NCBI RefSeq assembly: GCF_000002235.5
Contig: NW_022145607.1
Location: 40,290,029-40,354,028, forward strand
Origin: Strongylocentrotus purpuratus
Lineage: Eukaryota; Echinodermata; Echinoidea; Camarodonta; Strongylocentrotidae
Length of the DNA stretch: 64,000 nt
Reading direction: 5' to 3'
Below, piece after piece: positions 20,941 to 34,539 of the stretch (the first letter of the stretch is position 1; each line of letters begins with the position of its first letter). Position numbers and translations under genes: made by a program. A model generated the notes under the pieces. It was not told the origin of the DNA and ran no database searches. It worked only from the letters and a program-made list of their open reading frames with translations.

Positions 20941-23900
20941 CCATCCTACCTCTACTACCATCCTACATCCACCCTACCCCACCCTACCTGTTCTTCCATT
21001 TTACCTCTACTACCATCCTACCTCTACTACTATCCTACTTCCACCCCACCCCCACCCTACCTGTTCTTCCATTTTACCTCTACTACCATCCTACGTCCAC
21101 CCCCACTCTACCCCCACCCTACCCATTCTTCCATTCTACCTCTACTACCACCCTACCTCTACTACCACCCTACCTGTTCTTCCATTCTACCTCTACTACC
21201 ATCCTACCTCTACTACCATCCTACATCCACCCCACCCCAACCCTACCTGTTCTTCCATTTTACCTCTACTACCATCCTACATCCACTCCACCCCCACCCT
21301 ACCCATTCACCCATCCTACGTCCACCCCCACCCTACCCCTTCTTCCATTCTACTCTACTACCATCCTACCTCTACTACCACCCTACCTGTTCTTCCATTC
21401 TACCTCTACTACCATCCTACCTCTACTACCATCCTACATCCACCCCACCCCAACCCTACCTGTTCTTCCATTTTACCTCTACTACCATCTTACATCCACT
21501 CCACCCCCACCCTACCCATTCACCCATCCTACGTCCACCCCACCCTACCCCTTCTTCCATTCTACTCTACTACCATCCTACCTCTACTACCATCCTACAT
21601 CCACCCCAGCCCCACCCTACCTGTTCTTCCATTTTACCTCTACTACCATCCTACATCCACTCCACCCCCACCCTACCCATTCACCCATCCTACGTCCACC
21701 CCCACCCTACCCATTCTACCATGATACCTCTACTACCATCATACGTCCATCCCCCACTCTACCCCCACCCTACCCGTTCTTCCATTTTACCTCTACTGCA
21801 ATCCTAACTCTACTACTAACCTACGTCCACCCCCACTCTACCCCACCCTACCCATTCTTCCATCCTACCTCTACTACCACCCTATCTGTTCTTTCATTCT
21901 ACCTCTACTACCTCTACTAGATTCGTACATCCACCCAACCCCCACCCTACCTGTTCTTCCATTTGACCTCTACTACCATCCTACATCCACTCCACCCCCA
22001 CCCTACCCATTCACCCATCCTACGTCCACCCCCACCCTACCCATTCTACCATGATACCTCTACTACCATCCTACCTCTACTACCATCCTACATCCACCCC
22101 ACCCCCACCCTACCTGTTCTTCTATTTTACCTCTACTACTATCCTACTTCCACCCCACCCCCACCCTACCTGTTCTTCCATTTTACCTCTACTGCGATCC
22201 TACCTCTACTACTATCCTACGTCCACCCCCGGCCACCCTACTCCTTCTTCCATTTTACCTCTACTACCATCCTACCTCTACTACCATCCTACATCCACCC
22301 CAGCCCCACCCTACCTGTTCTTCCATTTTACCTCTACTACCATCCTACATCCACTCCACCCCCACCCTACCCATTCACCCATCCTATGTCCACCCCCACC
22401 CTACCCCTTCTTCCATTCTACTCTACTACCATCCTACCTCAACTACCACCCTACCTGTTCTTCCATTCTACCTCTACTACCATCTTTCCTCTACTACCAT
22501 CCTACATCTACCCCTCCCTCCCTGTTCTTCCATTTTACCTCTACTACCATCCTACGTCCACCCCCACTCTACCCCCACCCTACCCGTTCTACCTCCCTAC
22601 GTCTACTACCACCCTTTCTACCTCTACTACCATCCTACCTCTACTACCATCCTACATCCACCCACCCCCACCCTACCCATTCTTCCATCCTATGTCTCCT
22701 ACCACCCTACCTGTTCTTCCATTCTACCTCTACTACTATCCTACATCCACCCCACCCCCACCCTACCTGTTCTTCCATTTTACCTCTACTACAATCCTAC
22801 CTCTACTACCATCCTACGTCCACCCCCACCTTACCACCCTTCTTCCATTCTACCTCTACTACCATCCTACCTCTACTACCATCCTACATCCACCCTACCC
22901 CACCCTACCTGTTCTTCCATTTTACCTCTACTACCATCCTACCTCTACTACTATCCTACTTCCACCCCACCCCCACCCTACCTGTTCTTCCATTTTACCT
23001 CTACTGCAATCCTACCTCTACTACTATCCTACATCCACCCCACCCTACCCCTTCTTCCATTCTACCTCTACTACCATCCTACCTCTACTACCATCCTACA
23101 TCCACCCCAGCCCCACGCTACCTGTTCTTCCATTTTACCTCTACTACCATCCTACATCCACTCCACCCCCACCCTACCCATTCACCCATCCTACGTCCAC
23201 CCCCACCCTACCCATTCTACCATGATACCTCTACTACCATCCTACGTCCATCCCCCACTCTACCCCCACCCTACCCCTTCTTCCATTCTACTCTACTACC
23301 ATCCTACCTCTACTACCACCCTACCTGTTCTTCCATTCTACCTCTACTACCATCCTTCCTCTACTACCATCCTACATCTAGCCCACCCTCCCTGTTCTTC
23401 CATTTTACCTCTACTACCATCCTACGTCCACCCCCACTCTACCCCCACCCTACCCATTCTTCCATCCTACCTCTACTACCACCCTACCTCTACTACCACC
23501 CTACCTGTTCTTCCATTCTACCTCTACTACCATCCTACCTCTACTACCATCCTACATCCACCCCACCCCAACCCTACCTGTTCTTCCATTTTACCTCTAC
23601 TACCATCCTACATCCACTCCACCCCCACCCTACCCATTCACCCATCCTACGTCCACCCCCACCCTACCCCTTCTTCCATTCTACTCTACTACCATCCTAC
23701 CTCTACTACCACCCTACCTGTTCTTCCATTCTACCTCTACTACCATCCTACCTCTACTACCATCCTACATCCACCCCACCCCAACCCTACCTGTTCTTCC
23801 ATTTTACCTCTACTACCATCTTACATCCACTCCACCCCCACCCTACCCATTCACCCATCCTACGTCCACCCCCACCCTACCCCTTCTTCCATTCTACTCT

Positions 23901-24304
23901 ACTACCATCCTACCTCTACTACTATCCTACATCTACCCCATATAGTCTACCCTATCCTACGTCTACCTTCTACTTGTTTTCCCAGCCTACCTCTACTACC
24001 ACCCTACCTGTTCTTCCATTCTACCTCTACTACCATCCTATGTCCACCCCCCCCCCCACTCTACTCCCACCCTACACGCTCTACCTCCCTACGTCTACGA
24101 CTACCCTTTCTGTTCTTCCATTCTACCTTTACTACCATCCTACATCCACCCCACCCCCACCCTACCCATTCTTCCATCCTACTTCTACTACCACTCTTCC
24201 TGTTCTTCCATTCTACCTCTATCCTATCCTACGTCTAACCTCTACTTGTTTTCCCAGCCTACCTCTACTACCACCCTACCTGTTCTTCCATTCTACCTCT
24301 ACTA
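20941..24304. repeat. 17-bp satellite, block 2
   Basis: Continuation of the array after the Gypsy insertion. From 20941 to about 23600 it matches 4382 to about 7045 at a constant offset of 16559; subtracting the Gypsy with its target duplication (13594 bp) gives a 2965-bp tandem duplication. The TTCTACCATGATACC landmark at about 21714, 22044 and 23215 lines up with those near 5155, 5485 and 6656. A C run (CCACCCCCCCCCC type) stands near 24046. Long + strand open frames are compositional. Confidence 0.93.
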
Positions 24305-25719
24305 GGTGTCCTCCGCTGCATAGCTTTCCCAAAGTTCTCTCGTATAGTAAGCAACTCATCCTGTATGGACTCACTTCCTTGGAACTAAGGAATGAGCTTC
24401 TCCTTCGTTTTGGTGAAGGTTTGCTCCAGTCTGATCGTTATCGTAACTTTTTGCCCCCTACTAGACAATCACAGTCCCGTACGCGATTACAACTTCGGAA
24501 CTCTCATAGTCTTGACATTCCATTTTGTAGAACGCAGAGATATAGGCTATCAAGTATCAACTATCCCTTCTCTGTCAGTCCTTTTGAATTCCTCATTGTA
24601 ATGCAGTATATCAACTTATTTATTTATCTATTTATCTTTCTCCCTGTTCATAGCTGTGTTATTTTTGTGAGATTTCACGTAATATGCAATGATCTTCAAT
24701 GATCATCTATAATGCAGTTCATTTTAATTTGCAAATTTATTTACCATGGATATTCCCTGTTCTTTGATCTTATTTTTCACTTTTCTATACTCCCTTTTTT
24801 CTTGTCTTCCCTCTTCCCCTCTCTTCTTCTATTCGTATCTGTTTCCTCTCTATCGTTTATAAGATGCATGATTTCTCTATTCCTTGAAATGTCAGTAGGG
24901 TCATCACAATTTTCTTTTTTCCTTTTTTTGTTTGTCTTTCTTTCTTTCTTCTTTCTTCCGCCTTATAAGCAAATAGTTTTACTGTGTATCACTATCCGTT
25001 TACATGCAAGTGTATTGCCTTATTGTGTATTCTCAATTCTTTACTTGTATAATTATTCTCTTTAACACGTTGTTGACATATTGCACCTTTAACTCTAATA
25101 ACTTTGATTTTATTGTTCTTCAATGTAATATACCCATGTTACTTTACCTCGTGCAATATCTTTTTGATAATATTATCCTTGTACTTTTAGGTTGTTACAT
25201 TACGTGCTTTATCATGTTACTCATGCTTTGTGTGAAACCCCTTCTCCTTCCTCTTCTTTTAGGTCCTCATCTTTTTCTTTTTTCTTTCTCTTTTCTTAAC
25301 CCCTTTCCTCAGCTATTATCACCTTTTCCCTCTTTCTTCTTTCTTTACACAATACATTTCTAGTTCCGTTTTTCTCTTTCTCTTTCTCTCTCTCTCTCCC
25401 TTTTTTTTGATGACACAGAAGGTTTTTAAGGTTTTTAATATTTTTAATATTTGTAATATATTTGAATATTAACGTAATATTTGTAATATATCTCGAGTTT
25501 GATGTAATATTCGTAATATATTTAGATTTTGATTTAATGTTTGTAATATATTTAGATTTTGATGTAATATTTGATTCTCATTTTGCATAATTTATAGTCG
25601 TACGTTTTAGTCATTTATATTTTGTTCGTTTATTGTGTTGTATATTGACTTTGTAAATTGAATTATTTCAGCTTCCCAGCTGCATTTTCTTTTATTTCAA
25701 TAAACCGAATCAAATCAAA
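24305..25719 (+). mobile_element. LINE (CR1/L2-like) 3' end, copy 1
   Basis: A 1.4-kb non-satellite block entered abruptly at ...CTACTAG|GTGTCCTCC. Its first 300 bp read, in one frame, as the C-terminus of a non-LTR retrotransposon reverse transcriptase ORF: LTSLELRNELLLRFGEG, then LRNSHSLDIPFCRTQRYRLS, resembling the conserved end (R-T-x-R-Y-x-x-S-x-I-P...LLN) of CR1/L2-type proteins. In this copy a 7-bp segment (AGTATCA) after RYRLS shifts the frame so that IPSLSVLLNSSL is read in another frame. The rest is a T-rich 3' untranslated region with CT microsatellite (25377-25405), an AT-rich segment with short repeats of TAATATTTGTAATATAT type, AATAAA and a TCAAATCAAA tail. Family assignment is from motif resemblance only. 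Confidence 0.65.
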
Positions 25720-28700
25720 CTACCATCTTATGTCCACCCCCCCCCCCACTCTACCCCCACCCTACCCGTTCTTCCATTCTACTCTACTACCATCCTTCCT
25801 CTACTACCATCCTACCTGTTCTTTCATTCTACCTCTACTACCTGTACTAGATACGTACATCCACCCCACCACCACCCTACCTGTTCTTCCATTTTACCTC
25901 TTCTACCATCCTACCTCTACTACCTTCCTACATCCACCCCACCACACCCTACCTGTTCTTCCATTTTACCTCTACTACTATCCTACGTCCACCCCACCCT
26001 TCTATGCCTACCCCCACCATACCTGTTCTTCCATTCTACCTCTACTACCATCCTACCTCTACTACCATCCTACATCCACCCCAGCCCCACCCTACCTGTG
26101 CTTCCATTTTACCTCTACTACCATCCTACATCCACTCCACCCCCACCCTACCCATTCACCCATCCTACGTCCACCCCCACCCTACCCATTCTACCATGAT
26201 ACCTCTACTACCATCCTACGTCCATCCCCCACTCTACCCCCACCCTACCCGTTCTTCCATTTTACCTCTACTGCAATCCTACCTCTACTACTATCCTACG
26301 TCCACCCCCACTCTACCCCACCCTACCCATTCTTCCATCCTACCTCTACTACCACCCTACCTGTTCTTTCATTCTACCTCTACTACCATCCTACCTCTAC
26401 TACTATCTTACTTCCATCCCACCCCCACCCTACCTGTTCTTCTATTTTACCTCTACTGCAATCCTACCTCTTCTACTATCCTACGTCCACCCCCACCCTA
26501 CCCCTTCTTCCATTCTACCTCTACTACCATCCTACCTCTACTACCATCCTACATCCACCCCAGCCCCACCCTACCTGTTCTTCCATTTTACCTCTACTAC
26601 CATCCTACATACACCCCACCACACCCTACCTGTTCTTCCATTTTACCTCTACTACCATCCTACATACACCCACCACACCCTACCTGTTCTTCCATTTTAC
26701 CTCTACTACTATCCTACTTCCACCCCACCCCCACCCTACCTGTTCTTCCATTTTACCTCTACTGCAATCCTACCTCTACTACTATCCTACATCCACCCCA
26801 CCCTACCCCTTCTTCCATTCTACCTCTACTACCATCCTACCTCTACTACCATCCTACATCCACCCCAGCCCCACCCTACCTGTTCTTCCATTTTACCTCT
26901 ACTACCATCCTACATCCACTCCACCCCCACCCTACCCATTCACCCATCCTACGTCCACCCCCACCCTACCCATTCTACCATGATACCTCTACTACCATCC
27001 TACGTCCATCCCCCACTCTACCCCCACCCTACCCCTTCTTCCATTCTACTCTACTACCATCCTACCTCTACTACCACCCTACCTGTTCTTCCATTCTACC
27101 TCTACTACCATCCTTCCTCTACTACCATCCTACATCTAGCCCACCCTCCCTGTTCTTCCATTTTACCTCTACTACCATCCTACGTCCACCCCCACTCTAC
27201 CCCCACCCTACCCATTCTTCCATCCTACCTCTACTACCACCCTACCTCTACTACCACCCTACCTGTTCTTCCATTCTACCTCTACTACCATCCTACCTCT
27301 ACTACCATCCTACATCCACCCCACCCCAACCCTACCTGTTCTTCCATTTTACCTCTACTACCATCCTACATCCATTCCACCCCCACCCTACCCATTCACC
27401 CATCCTACGTCCACCCCCACCCTACCCTTCTTCCATTCTACTCTACTACCATCCTACCTCTACTACCACCCTACCTGTTCTTCCATTCTACCTCTACTAC
27501 CATCCTACCTCTACTACCATCCTACATCTAGCCCACCCTCCCTGTTCTTCCATTTTACCTCTACTACCATCCTACGTCCACCCCCACTCTACCCCCACCC
27601 TACCCATTCTTCCATCCTACCTCTACTACCACCCTACCCTTACTACCACCCTACCTGTTCTTCCATTCTACCTCTACTACCATCCTACCTCTACTACCAT
27701 CCTACATCCACCCCACCCCAACCCTACCTGTTCTTCCATTCTACCTCTACTACCATCCTACATCCACTCCACCCCCACCCTACCCATCCACCCATCCTAC
27801 GTCCACCCCCACCCTACCCCTTCTTCCATTCTACTCTACTACCATCCTACCTCTACTACCACCCTACCTGTTCTTCCATTCTACCTCTACTACCATCCTA
27901 CCTCTACTACCATCCTACATCCACCCCACCCCAACCCTACCTGTTCTTCCATTTTACCTCTACTACCATCTTACATCCACTCCACCCCCACCCTACCCAT
28001 TCACCCATCCTACGTCCACCCCCACCCTACCCCTTCTTCCATTCTACTCTACTACCATCCTACCTCTACTACCATCCTACATCCACCCCAGCCCCACCCT
28101 ACCTGTTCTTCCATTTTACCTCTACTACCATCCTACATCCACTCCACCCCCACCCTACCCATTCACCCATCCTACGTCCACCCCCACCCTACCCATTCTA
28201 CCATGATACCTCTACTACCATCCTACGTCCATCCCCCACTCTACCCCCACCCTACCCGTTCTTCCATTTTACCTCTACTGCAATCCTAACTCTACTACTA
28301 TCCTACGTCCACCCCCACTCTACCCCACCCTACCCATTCTTCCATCCTACCTCTACTACCACCCTACCCCTTCTTCCATTCTACTCTACTACCATCCTAC
28401 CTCTACTACCATCCTACATCCACCCCACCCCCACCCTACCTGTTCTTCTATTTTACCTCTACTACTATCCTACTTCCACCCCACCCCCACCCTACCTGTT
28501 CTTCCATTTTACCTCTACTGCGATCCTACCTCTACTACTATCCTACTTCCACCCCCGGCCACCCTACTCCTTCTTCCATTCTACCTCTACTACCATCCTA
28601 CCTCTACTACCATCCTACATCCACCCCAGCCCCACCCTACCTGTTCTTCCATTTTACCTCTACTACCATCCTACCTCTACTACTATCCTACTTCCACCCC

Positions 28701-31340
28701 ACCCCCACCCTACCTGTTCTTCCATTTTACCTCTACTACCATCCTACCTCTACTACTATCCTACTTCCACCCCACCCCCACACCTACCTGTTCTTCCATT
28801 TTACCTCTACTGCGATCCTACCTCTACTACTATCCTACGTCCACCCCGGCCACCCTACTCCTTCTTCCATTCTACCTCTACTACCATCCTACCTCTACTA
28901 CCATCCTACATCCACCCCAGCCCCACCCTACCTGTTCTTCCATTTTACCTCTACTACCATCCTACATCCACTCCACCCCCAACCTACCCATTCACCCATC
29001 CTATGTCCACCCCCACCCTACCCCTTCTTCCATTCTACTCTACTACCATCCTACCTCAACTACCACCCTACCTGTTCTTCCATTCTACCTCTACTACCAT
29101 CTTTCCTCTACTACCATCCTACATCTACCCCTCCCTCCCTGTTCTTCCATTTTACCTCTACTACCATCCTACGTCCACCCCCACTCTACCCCCACCCTAC
29201 CCGTTCTACCTCCCTACGTCTACTACCACCCTTTCTACCTCTACTACCATCCTTCCGCTACTACCATCCTACATCTAGCCCACCCTCCCTGTTCTTCCAT
29301 TTTACCTCTACTACCATCCTACGTCCACCCCCACTCTACCCCCACCCTACCCATTCTTCCATCCTACCTCTACTACCACCCTACCTCTACTACCACCCTA
29401 CCTGTTCTTCCATTCTACCTCTACTACCATCCAACCCTACTACCATCCTACATCCACCCCACCCCAACCCTACCTGTTCTTCCATTTTACCTCTACTACC
29501 ATCCTACATCCACTCCACCCCCACCCTACCCATTCACCCATCCTACGTCCACCCCCACCCTACCCATTCTACCATGATACCTCTACTACCATCCTACGTC
29601 CATCCCCCACTCTACCCCCACCCTACCCGTTCTTCCATTTTACCTCTACTGCAATCCTAACTCTACTACTATCCTACGTCCACCCCCACTCTACCCCACC
29701 CTACCCATTCTTCCATCCTACCTCTACTACCACCCTACCCCTTCTTCCACTCTACTCTACTACCATCCTACCTCTACTACCATCCTACATCCACCCCACC
29801 CCCACCCTACCTGTTCTTCTATTTTACCTCTACTACTATCCTACTTCCACCCCACCCCCACCCTACCTGTTCTTCCATTTTACCTCTACTGCGATCCTAC
29901 CTCTACTACTATCCTACGTCCACCCCCGGCCACCCTACTCCTTCTTCCATTCTACCTCTACTACCATCCTACCTCTACTACCATCCTACATCCACCCCAG
30001 CCCCACCCTACCTGTTCTTCCATTTTACCTCTACTACCATCCTACATCCACTCCACCCCCAACCTACCCATTCACCCATCCTATGTCCACCCCCACCCTA
30101 CCCCTTCTTCCATTCTACTTTACTACCATCCTACCTCAACTACCACCCTACCTGTTCTTCCATTCTACCTCTACTACCATCTTTCCTCTACTACCATCCT
30201 ACATCTACCCCTCCCTTCCTGTTCTTCCATTTTACCTCTACTACCATCCTACGTCCACCCCCACTCTACCCCCACCCTACCCGTTCTACCTCCCTACGTC
30301 TACTACCACCCTTTCTACCTCTACTACCATCCTACCTCTACTACCATCCTACATCCACCCCACCCCCACCCTACCCATTCTTCCATCCTATGTCTCCTAC
30401 CACCCTACCTGTTCTTCCATTCTACCTCTACTACTATCCTACATCCACCCCACCCCCACACTACCTGTTCTTCCATTTTACCTCTACTACAATCCTACCT
30501 CTACTACCATCCTACGTCCACCCCCACTCTACCACCCTTCTTCCATTCTACCTCTACTACCATCCTACCTCTACTACCATCCTACATCCACCCTACCCCA
30601 CCCTACCTGTTCTTCCATTTTACCTCTACTACCATCCTACCTCTACTACTATCCTACTTCCACCCCACCCCCACCCTACCTGTTCTTCCATTTTACCTCT
30701 ACTGCAATCCTACCTCTACTACTATCCTACATCCACCCCACCCTACCCCTTCTTCCATTCTACCTCTACTACCATCCTACCTCTACTACCATCCTACATC
30801 CACCCCATCCCCACCCTACCTGTTCTTCCATTTTACCTCTACTACCATCCTACATCCACTCCACCCCCACCCTACCCATTCACCCATCCTACCTTCCACC
30901 CCCACCCTACCCATTCTACCATGATACCTCTACTACCATCCTACGTCCATCCCCCACTCTACCCCCACCCTACCCCTTCTTCCATTCTACTCTACTACCA
31001 TCCTACCTCTACCACCACCCTACCTGTTCTTCCATTCTACCTCTACTACCATCCTTCCTCTACTACCATCCTACATCTAGCCCACCCTCCCTGTTCTTCC
31101 ATTTTACCTCTACTACCATCCTACGTCCACCCCCACTCTACCCCCACCCTACCCATTCTTCCATCCTACCTCTACTACCACCCTACCTCTACTACCACCC
31201 TACCTGTTCTTCCATTCTACCTCTACTACCATCCAACCCTACTACCATCCTACATCCACCCCACCCCAACCCTACCTGTTCTTCCATTTTACCTCTACTA
31301 CCATCCTACATCCACTCCACCCCCACCCTACCCATTCACC
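25720..31340. repeat. 17-bp satellite, block 3
   Basis: Same 17-bp family. Internal long-range repeats include a 1080-bp period: about 28420-29450 recurs at about 29500-30530 (identical chance translations begin at 29003 and 30083). A C10 run lies near 25737. TTCTACCATGATACC landmarks fall near 26188, 26973, 28196, 29567 and 30914. It ends at CCCATTCACC, where an unrelated insert begins. Confidence 0.93.
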
Positions 31341-33167
31341 TTTAGAAAACTACATGGGGTATGGACTACGTTGCGTGTTAACTAGTAATCCCACATAATT
31401 CCTTTTTTAATTAAACTACTAAAAAGCAGTATCCCTCTAGACAATAAAACACTTAATAAATGATCACATCCAGACAAATTGCTTATGGTTAAAAACTGGT
31501 TCTATATTCTATAATTTCACATAAGAAACAATGATTACAGAATTATCAGAAACCTCTTCTGTCTATCTCAACAGTGACAGACAATTAAACTATCACTAGG
31601 CCCTTGGTAGTTACTATTAATAATCAAACATAGATAACTTCCAACAGCACATTAATGTAAAGGAGACTCAACTTAGGCACTATGGTATTAATGATTACCG
31701 CTTAATACAAGTCTCGAAATATCAGGAGTCCTGTTCAGTACAACTTAAGACAGTACTAAAACAAGTCAGTTAAATATCATGCACACTGCATGAATAATAA
31801 CAGTCAAGAAAATACTACTCAAATCTAAGCTAGACAGCGTTTAGATTTACTTACATAGGCACGAAATATTGTGGTTCAAGAAACCACTAAACAAATCTCT
31901 ACTTGTGTATGTGTACGGAATGCACAACACGAGAATACAACAATATATCAGTGGATCTAGACTATAGGCTATAGCAGATCTAGATCAGTAGACCAGGTAT
32001 AGTCTAGGCCTAGAACTAGTGCATGTAAAATATGTGTTAGTAAGCGTACGCACTCAACAACAGGCACTCAGTCAGTCAAAATAAGGCATCACAATGATAA
32101 ACAATGCAAGGCATAAATCACAATATAATTAACGTTACGTGAGTCATTGGAGTTGAAATTCAGAGTAGATCTTCTTCAAGTTCTAGATAGATGTAGAAAC
32201 TAGCTAGTCGAAAACAGTGGTCGATGAGCTGGTTGTCGATCGCGTAGAAAATGCAGACGATGATCGACGCTAGATGAACGATAACAATGATACATGAAGA
32301 CGATGACTAGTCTACGTCTACGGTGATGAAGACAATGATGGTGCAGATGATGATGAAGACAACGATGATGAAGACAACGATGATGAAGACAACGATGATG
32401 AAGACAGCGATGATGAAGACAACGCTGGTGAAGGCGATAAGGTTGATGATGATGATGAGACAGTCAATCGAATACAATAATGATGCAGTCGAGGTCAATA
32501 GATCAACTTGCGATGCAGGTCGAAGAATCAAAATGTACTCAAGACAAATATATATCATATGAAGTCGATGATAAAAGGTTGTCAAACAATAATGCAGGTG
32601 AGAAAAACGTTAGATCATATTAAATGTTCTATTCTCACTGCTGGTGAATTAAAGTGTCGTCAATGCTGAACATCGAGAGAGTCAAAATATATCTTGCAAA
32701 ACGTACAAGATGTAAATAGGTGAGCACGTCCACCGGAATGGTCCGGGGACGTAGCAATTCAATCCTCGTTGGATACAATTTTTCAGGTACAAATATCAAC
32801 ACAATAACAGCATGTGTGTATACCAATATTAAAACAGCTCACTGATTCCCGCACAGGAAAATCAGAAGAGCGCCAATCAACTACAGCGCGATTGGTTCAA
32901 AACAAGCGCACATGTATGTTAATAAGGCACGTGATCTAAATACTTATGAATAAATACGCGTACATCTATGTTAATTCATCATGTGATGAAAATACTAATG
33001 AATAAACATCGTTATATAATAAATCGAGTTAAAACCAGTTCTGAGGACATGGCGTAATACCAAATCCTCGAACTCTCAATGACTTCTAAAGCGGCCATTT
33101 TGTATTAAAAACACAATATGTATACCAGTGAATTATAAGTGAATGCACTGTAACATTAGTCGCTACA
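31341..33167. mobile_element. Unassigned 1.8-kb insert in the satellite
   Basis: AT-rich, non-satellite block flanked on both sides by CACC (31337-31340 and 33168-33171); joining the flanks restores the usual satellite text CCCATTCACCCATCC, so it inserted with an apparent 4-bp duplication. On the minus strand it starts TGTAGCGACTAATG, like an LTR, but its other end (GTTTTCTAAA) is not CA, and no terminal inverted repeats, coding frame or partner copy were seen. It might be a damaged solo LTR or a non-autonomous element. It holds a 15-bp microsatellite listed separately. Confidence 0.45.
32347..32436. repeat. 15-bp minisatellite GATGATGAAGACAAC
   Basis: About six consecutive copies of GATGATGAAGACAAC, with small changes (AACG to AGCG, ATG to CTG) in the later ones. 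The open frames seen on both strands here come from the multiple-of-three period, not from a gene. Confidence 0.85.
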
Positions 33168-33213
33168 CACCCATCCTACGTCCACCCCCACCCTACCCCT
33201 TCTTCCATTCTAC
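33168..33213. repeat. 17-bp satellite remnant between two inserts
   Basis: Only 46 bp of satellite remain between the 1.8-kb insert and the next LTR element. It continues seamlessly into the satellite after 37188 once the LTR element and its 4-bp target duplication are removed. Confidence 0.88.
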
Positions 33214-33889
33214 TGTTACGGCCCTCCATCCTAGAACGGGTCGTGGATGCTGGAGGGCTGGCCTGTCCCTTGCCTCTATTACCGTCATCTGACGAAGAAT
33301 TTGCCATCCTGAATAATGCGAGCGGTTTCTATTTGGCTTGTAGTTTAGAGGCCCTGACGTGGCTCCGTTTTCCCAAAGTATATGAGTGTGGAGATGAGAG
33401 GTGTTTTGGATAGCTGGACGTGTATTCTCTATGAGAGGATTATATTACATCAGTCTATGGAGACTCAACTAATTACACGTTATGAAACGATGGATTGTTT
33501 AACTGTATACTTTATTAATACAAACATAAGTCAACTTCTCCAACACGTTATCATAGTTAACACCGACACCAATTACCTGGATTAATCTCAACAAGTAGTA
33601 AAGGCAGGTATTGCCTTTTGTAGGAACTCTATTTCTCGCTTCCAGTCCTTTTCCTTACTTTAGCTCAGCTGGAGCAAAGCGGAGAGTTCGCTATCTGACC
33701 AAGACGAGAGCCAGCGTCGAAGTGACGAAACCTGTGCTCGATACCGCAATTTATAGCATCTGAGACCCTCTGAGAGCTGCTTTACGCATGGTGCGTCCGT
33801 AATCGCGCTCTGAGCCCTTACGCCCCAAAAGCTTACTGCCCTCTACGTTTTCTGCAAGATAACTACCTGTAACGGGCTGGTCCGTTACA
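33214..33889 (-). repeat. Gag-protease element, 3' LTR (676 bp)
   Basis: Starts TGTTACGGCCC and ends GGTCCGTTACA on the + strand, keeping TG...CA and short inverted ends (TGTTACGG against TGTAACGG). Same as 36513-37188. On the minus strand it is preceded, with a five-base gap (TGCTG), by the purine run GAAGAGGGG, the likely polypurine tract. Confidence 0.9.
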
Positions 33890-34539
33890 CAGCACCCCTC
33901 TTCAAGGAATGTGTCCTCACATTGTCACCCTCACATTAATACGAGGGGTTTCCAAAAAATATCTATAATCACTAAAACATATTGAATTATGCATCGCTGT
34001 ATTAACCATACTGAGAGTTAGGTCCTCTACTCTTTAAGACTACTGACATGCATATAACAATGAATGCCCTCTATATCTTTCATAATCTCTTTCTATGAAG
34101 TTCTCATATAAAAACAAGTTCATTCTATGGACATTAACTCTGAATATAACCATTACAACGAGTGCTTTCTATGCCAATTATTTTCATGAATTTTTGTGCA
34201 TTATGACACATCCTTGAATTATCCCAAAAAGATAATGGTGTGGCGTTTTACAAAGAAATGAATAGCTTACACTACGACATAAAAATGATAAAAATATATC
34301 CATGTATAGATATAAGCAATAAGGATGCCTTTTGTTTCCTCCTGAAAGCTGTTGTCTTATTAACAGTTCATCTTTGTTTTTACAGTTAGTTCGTTTCCTG
34401 TCCTTCTAGGTATTCCTTGGCTCATTGTTCTTTCTCCTCTCTTCTCTGGTAATACGAGTGGATACTGTTCCATCTGGAAGGTAGTGACTCGTATCGGTAG
34501 GTGATCTTCATCCCTAGTGGAAATGTTCTGTTTTCTGCG
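33890..34539 (-). other. Gag-protease element, segment lacking pol
   Basis: About 650 bp, AT-rich, between the end of the gag-pro frame and the 3' LTR. For the first 59 codons after the TGA stop the same frame stays open (34539 down to 34363, with an LPIRV stretch typical of post-protease linker regions) and then ends in TAA. Nothing resembling reverse transcriptase or integrase was seen in any frame; an internal deletion of pol is the simplest reading. Confidence 0.6.

Noticed and set aside
24712..25363. Open frames of 117-119 codons in the LINE 3' region (also in copies 2 and 3)
   Set aside because: Very T-rich, Phe/Leu/Ser composition from a 3' untranslated region; no match to any LINE domain.
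32307..32585. Acidic or hydrophobic open frames on both strands over the GATGATGAAGACAAC repeat
   Set aside because: Products of a 15-bp tandem repeat whose length is a multiple of three.
33382..33585. Open frame of 67 codons (also at 36681-36884)
   Set aside because: Lies within the LTR of the gag-protease element and is present twice for that reason.
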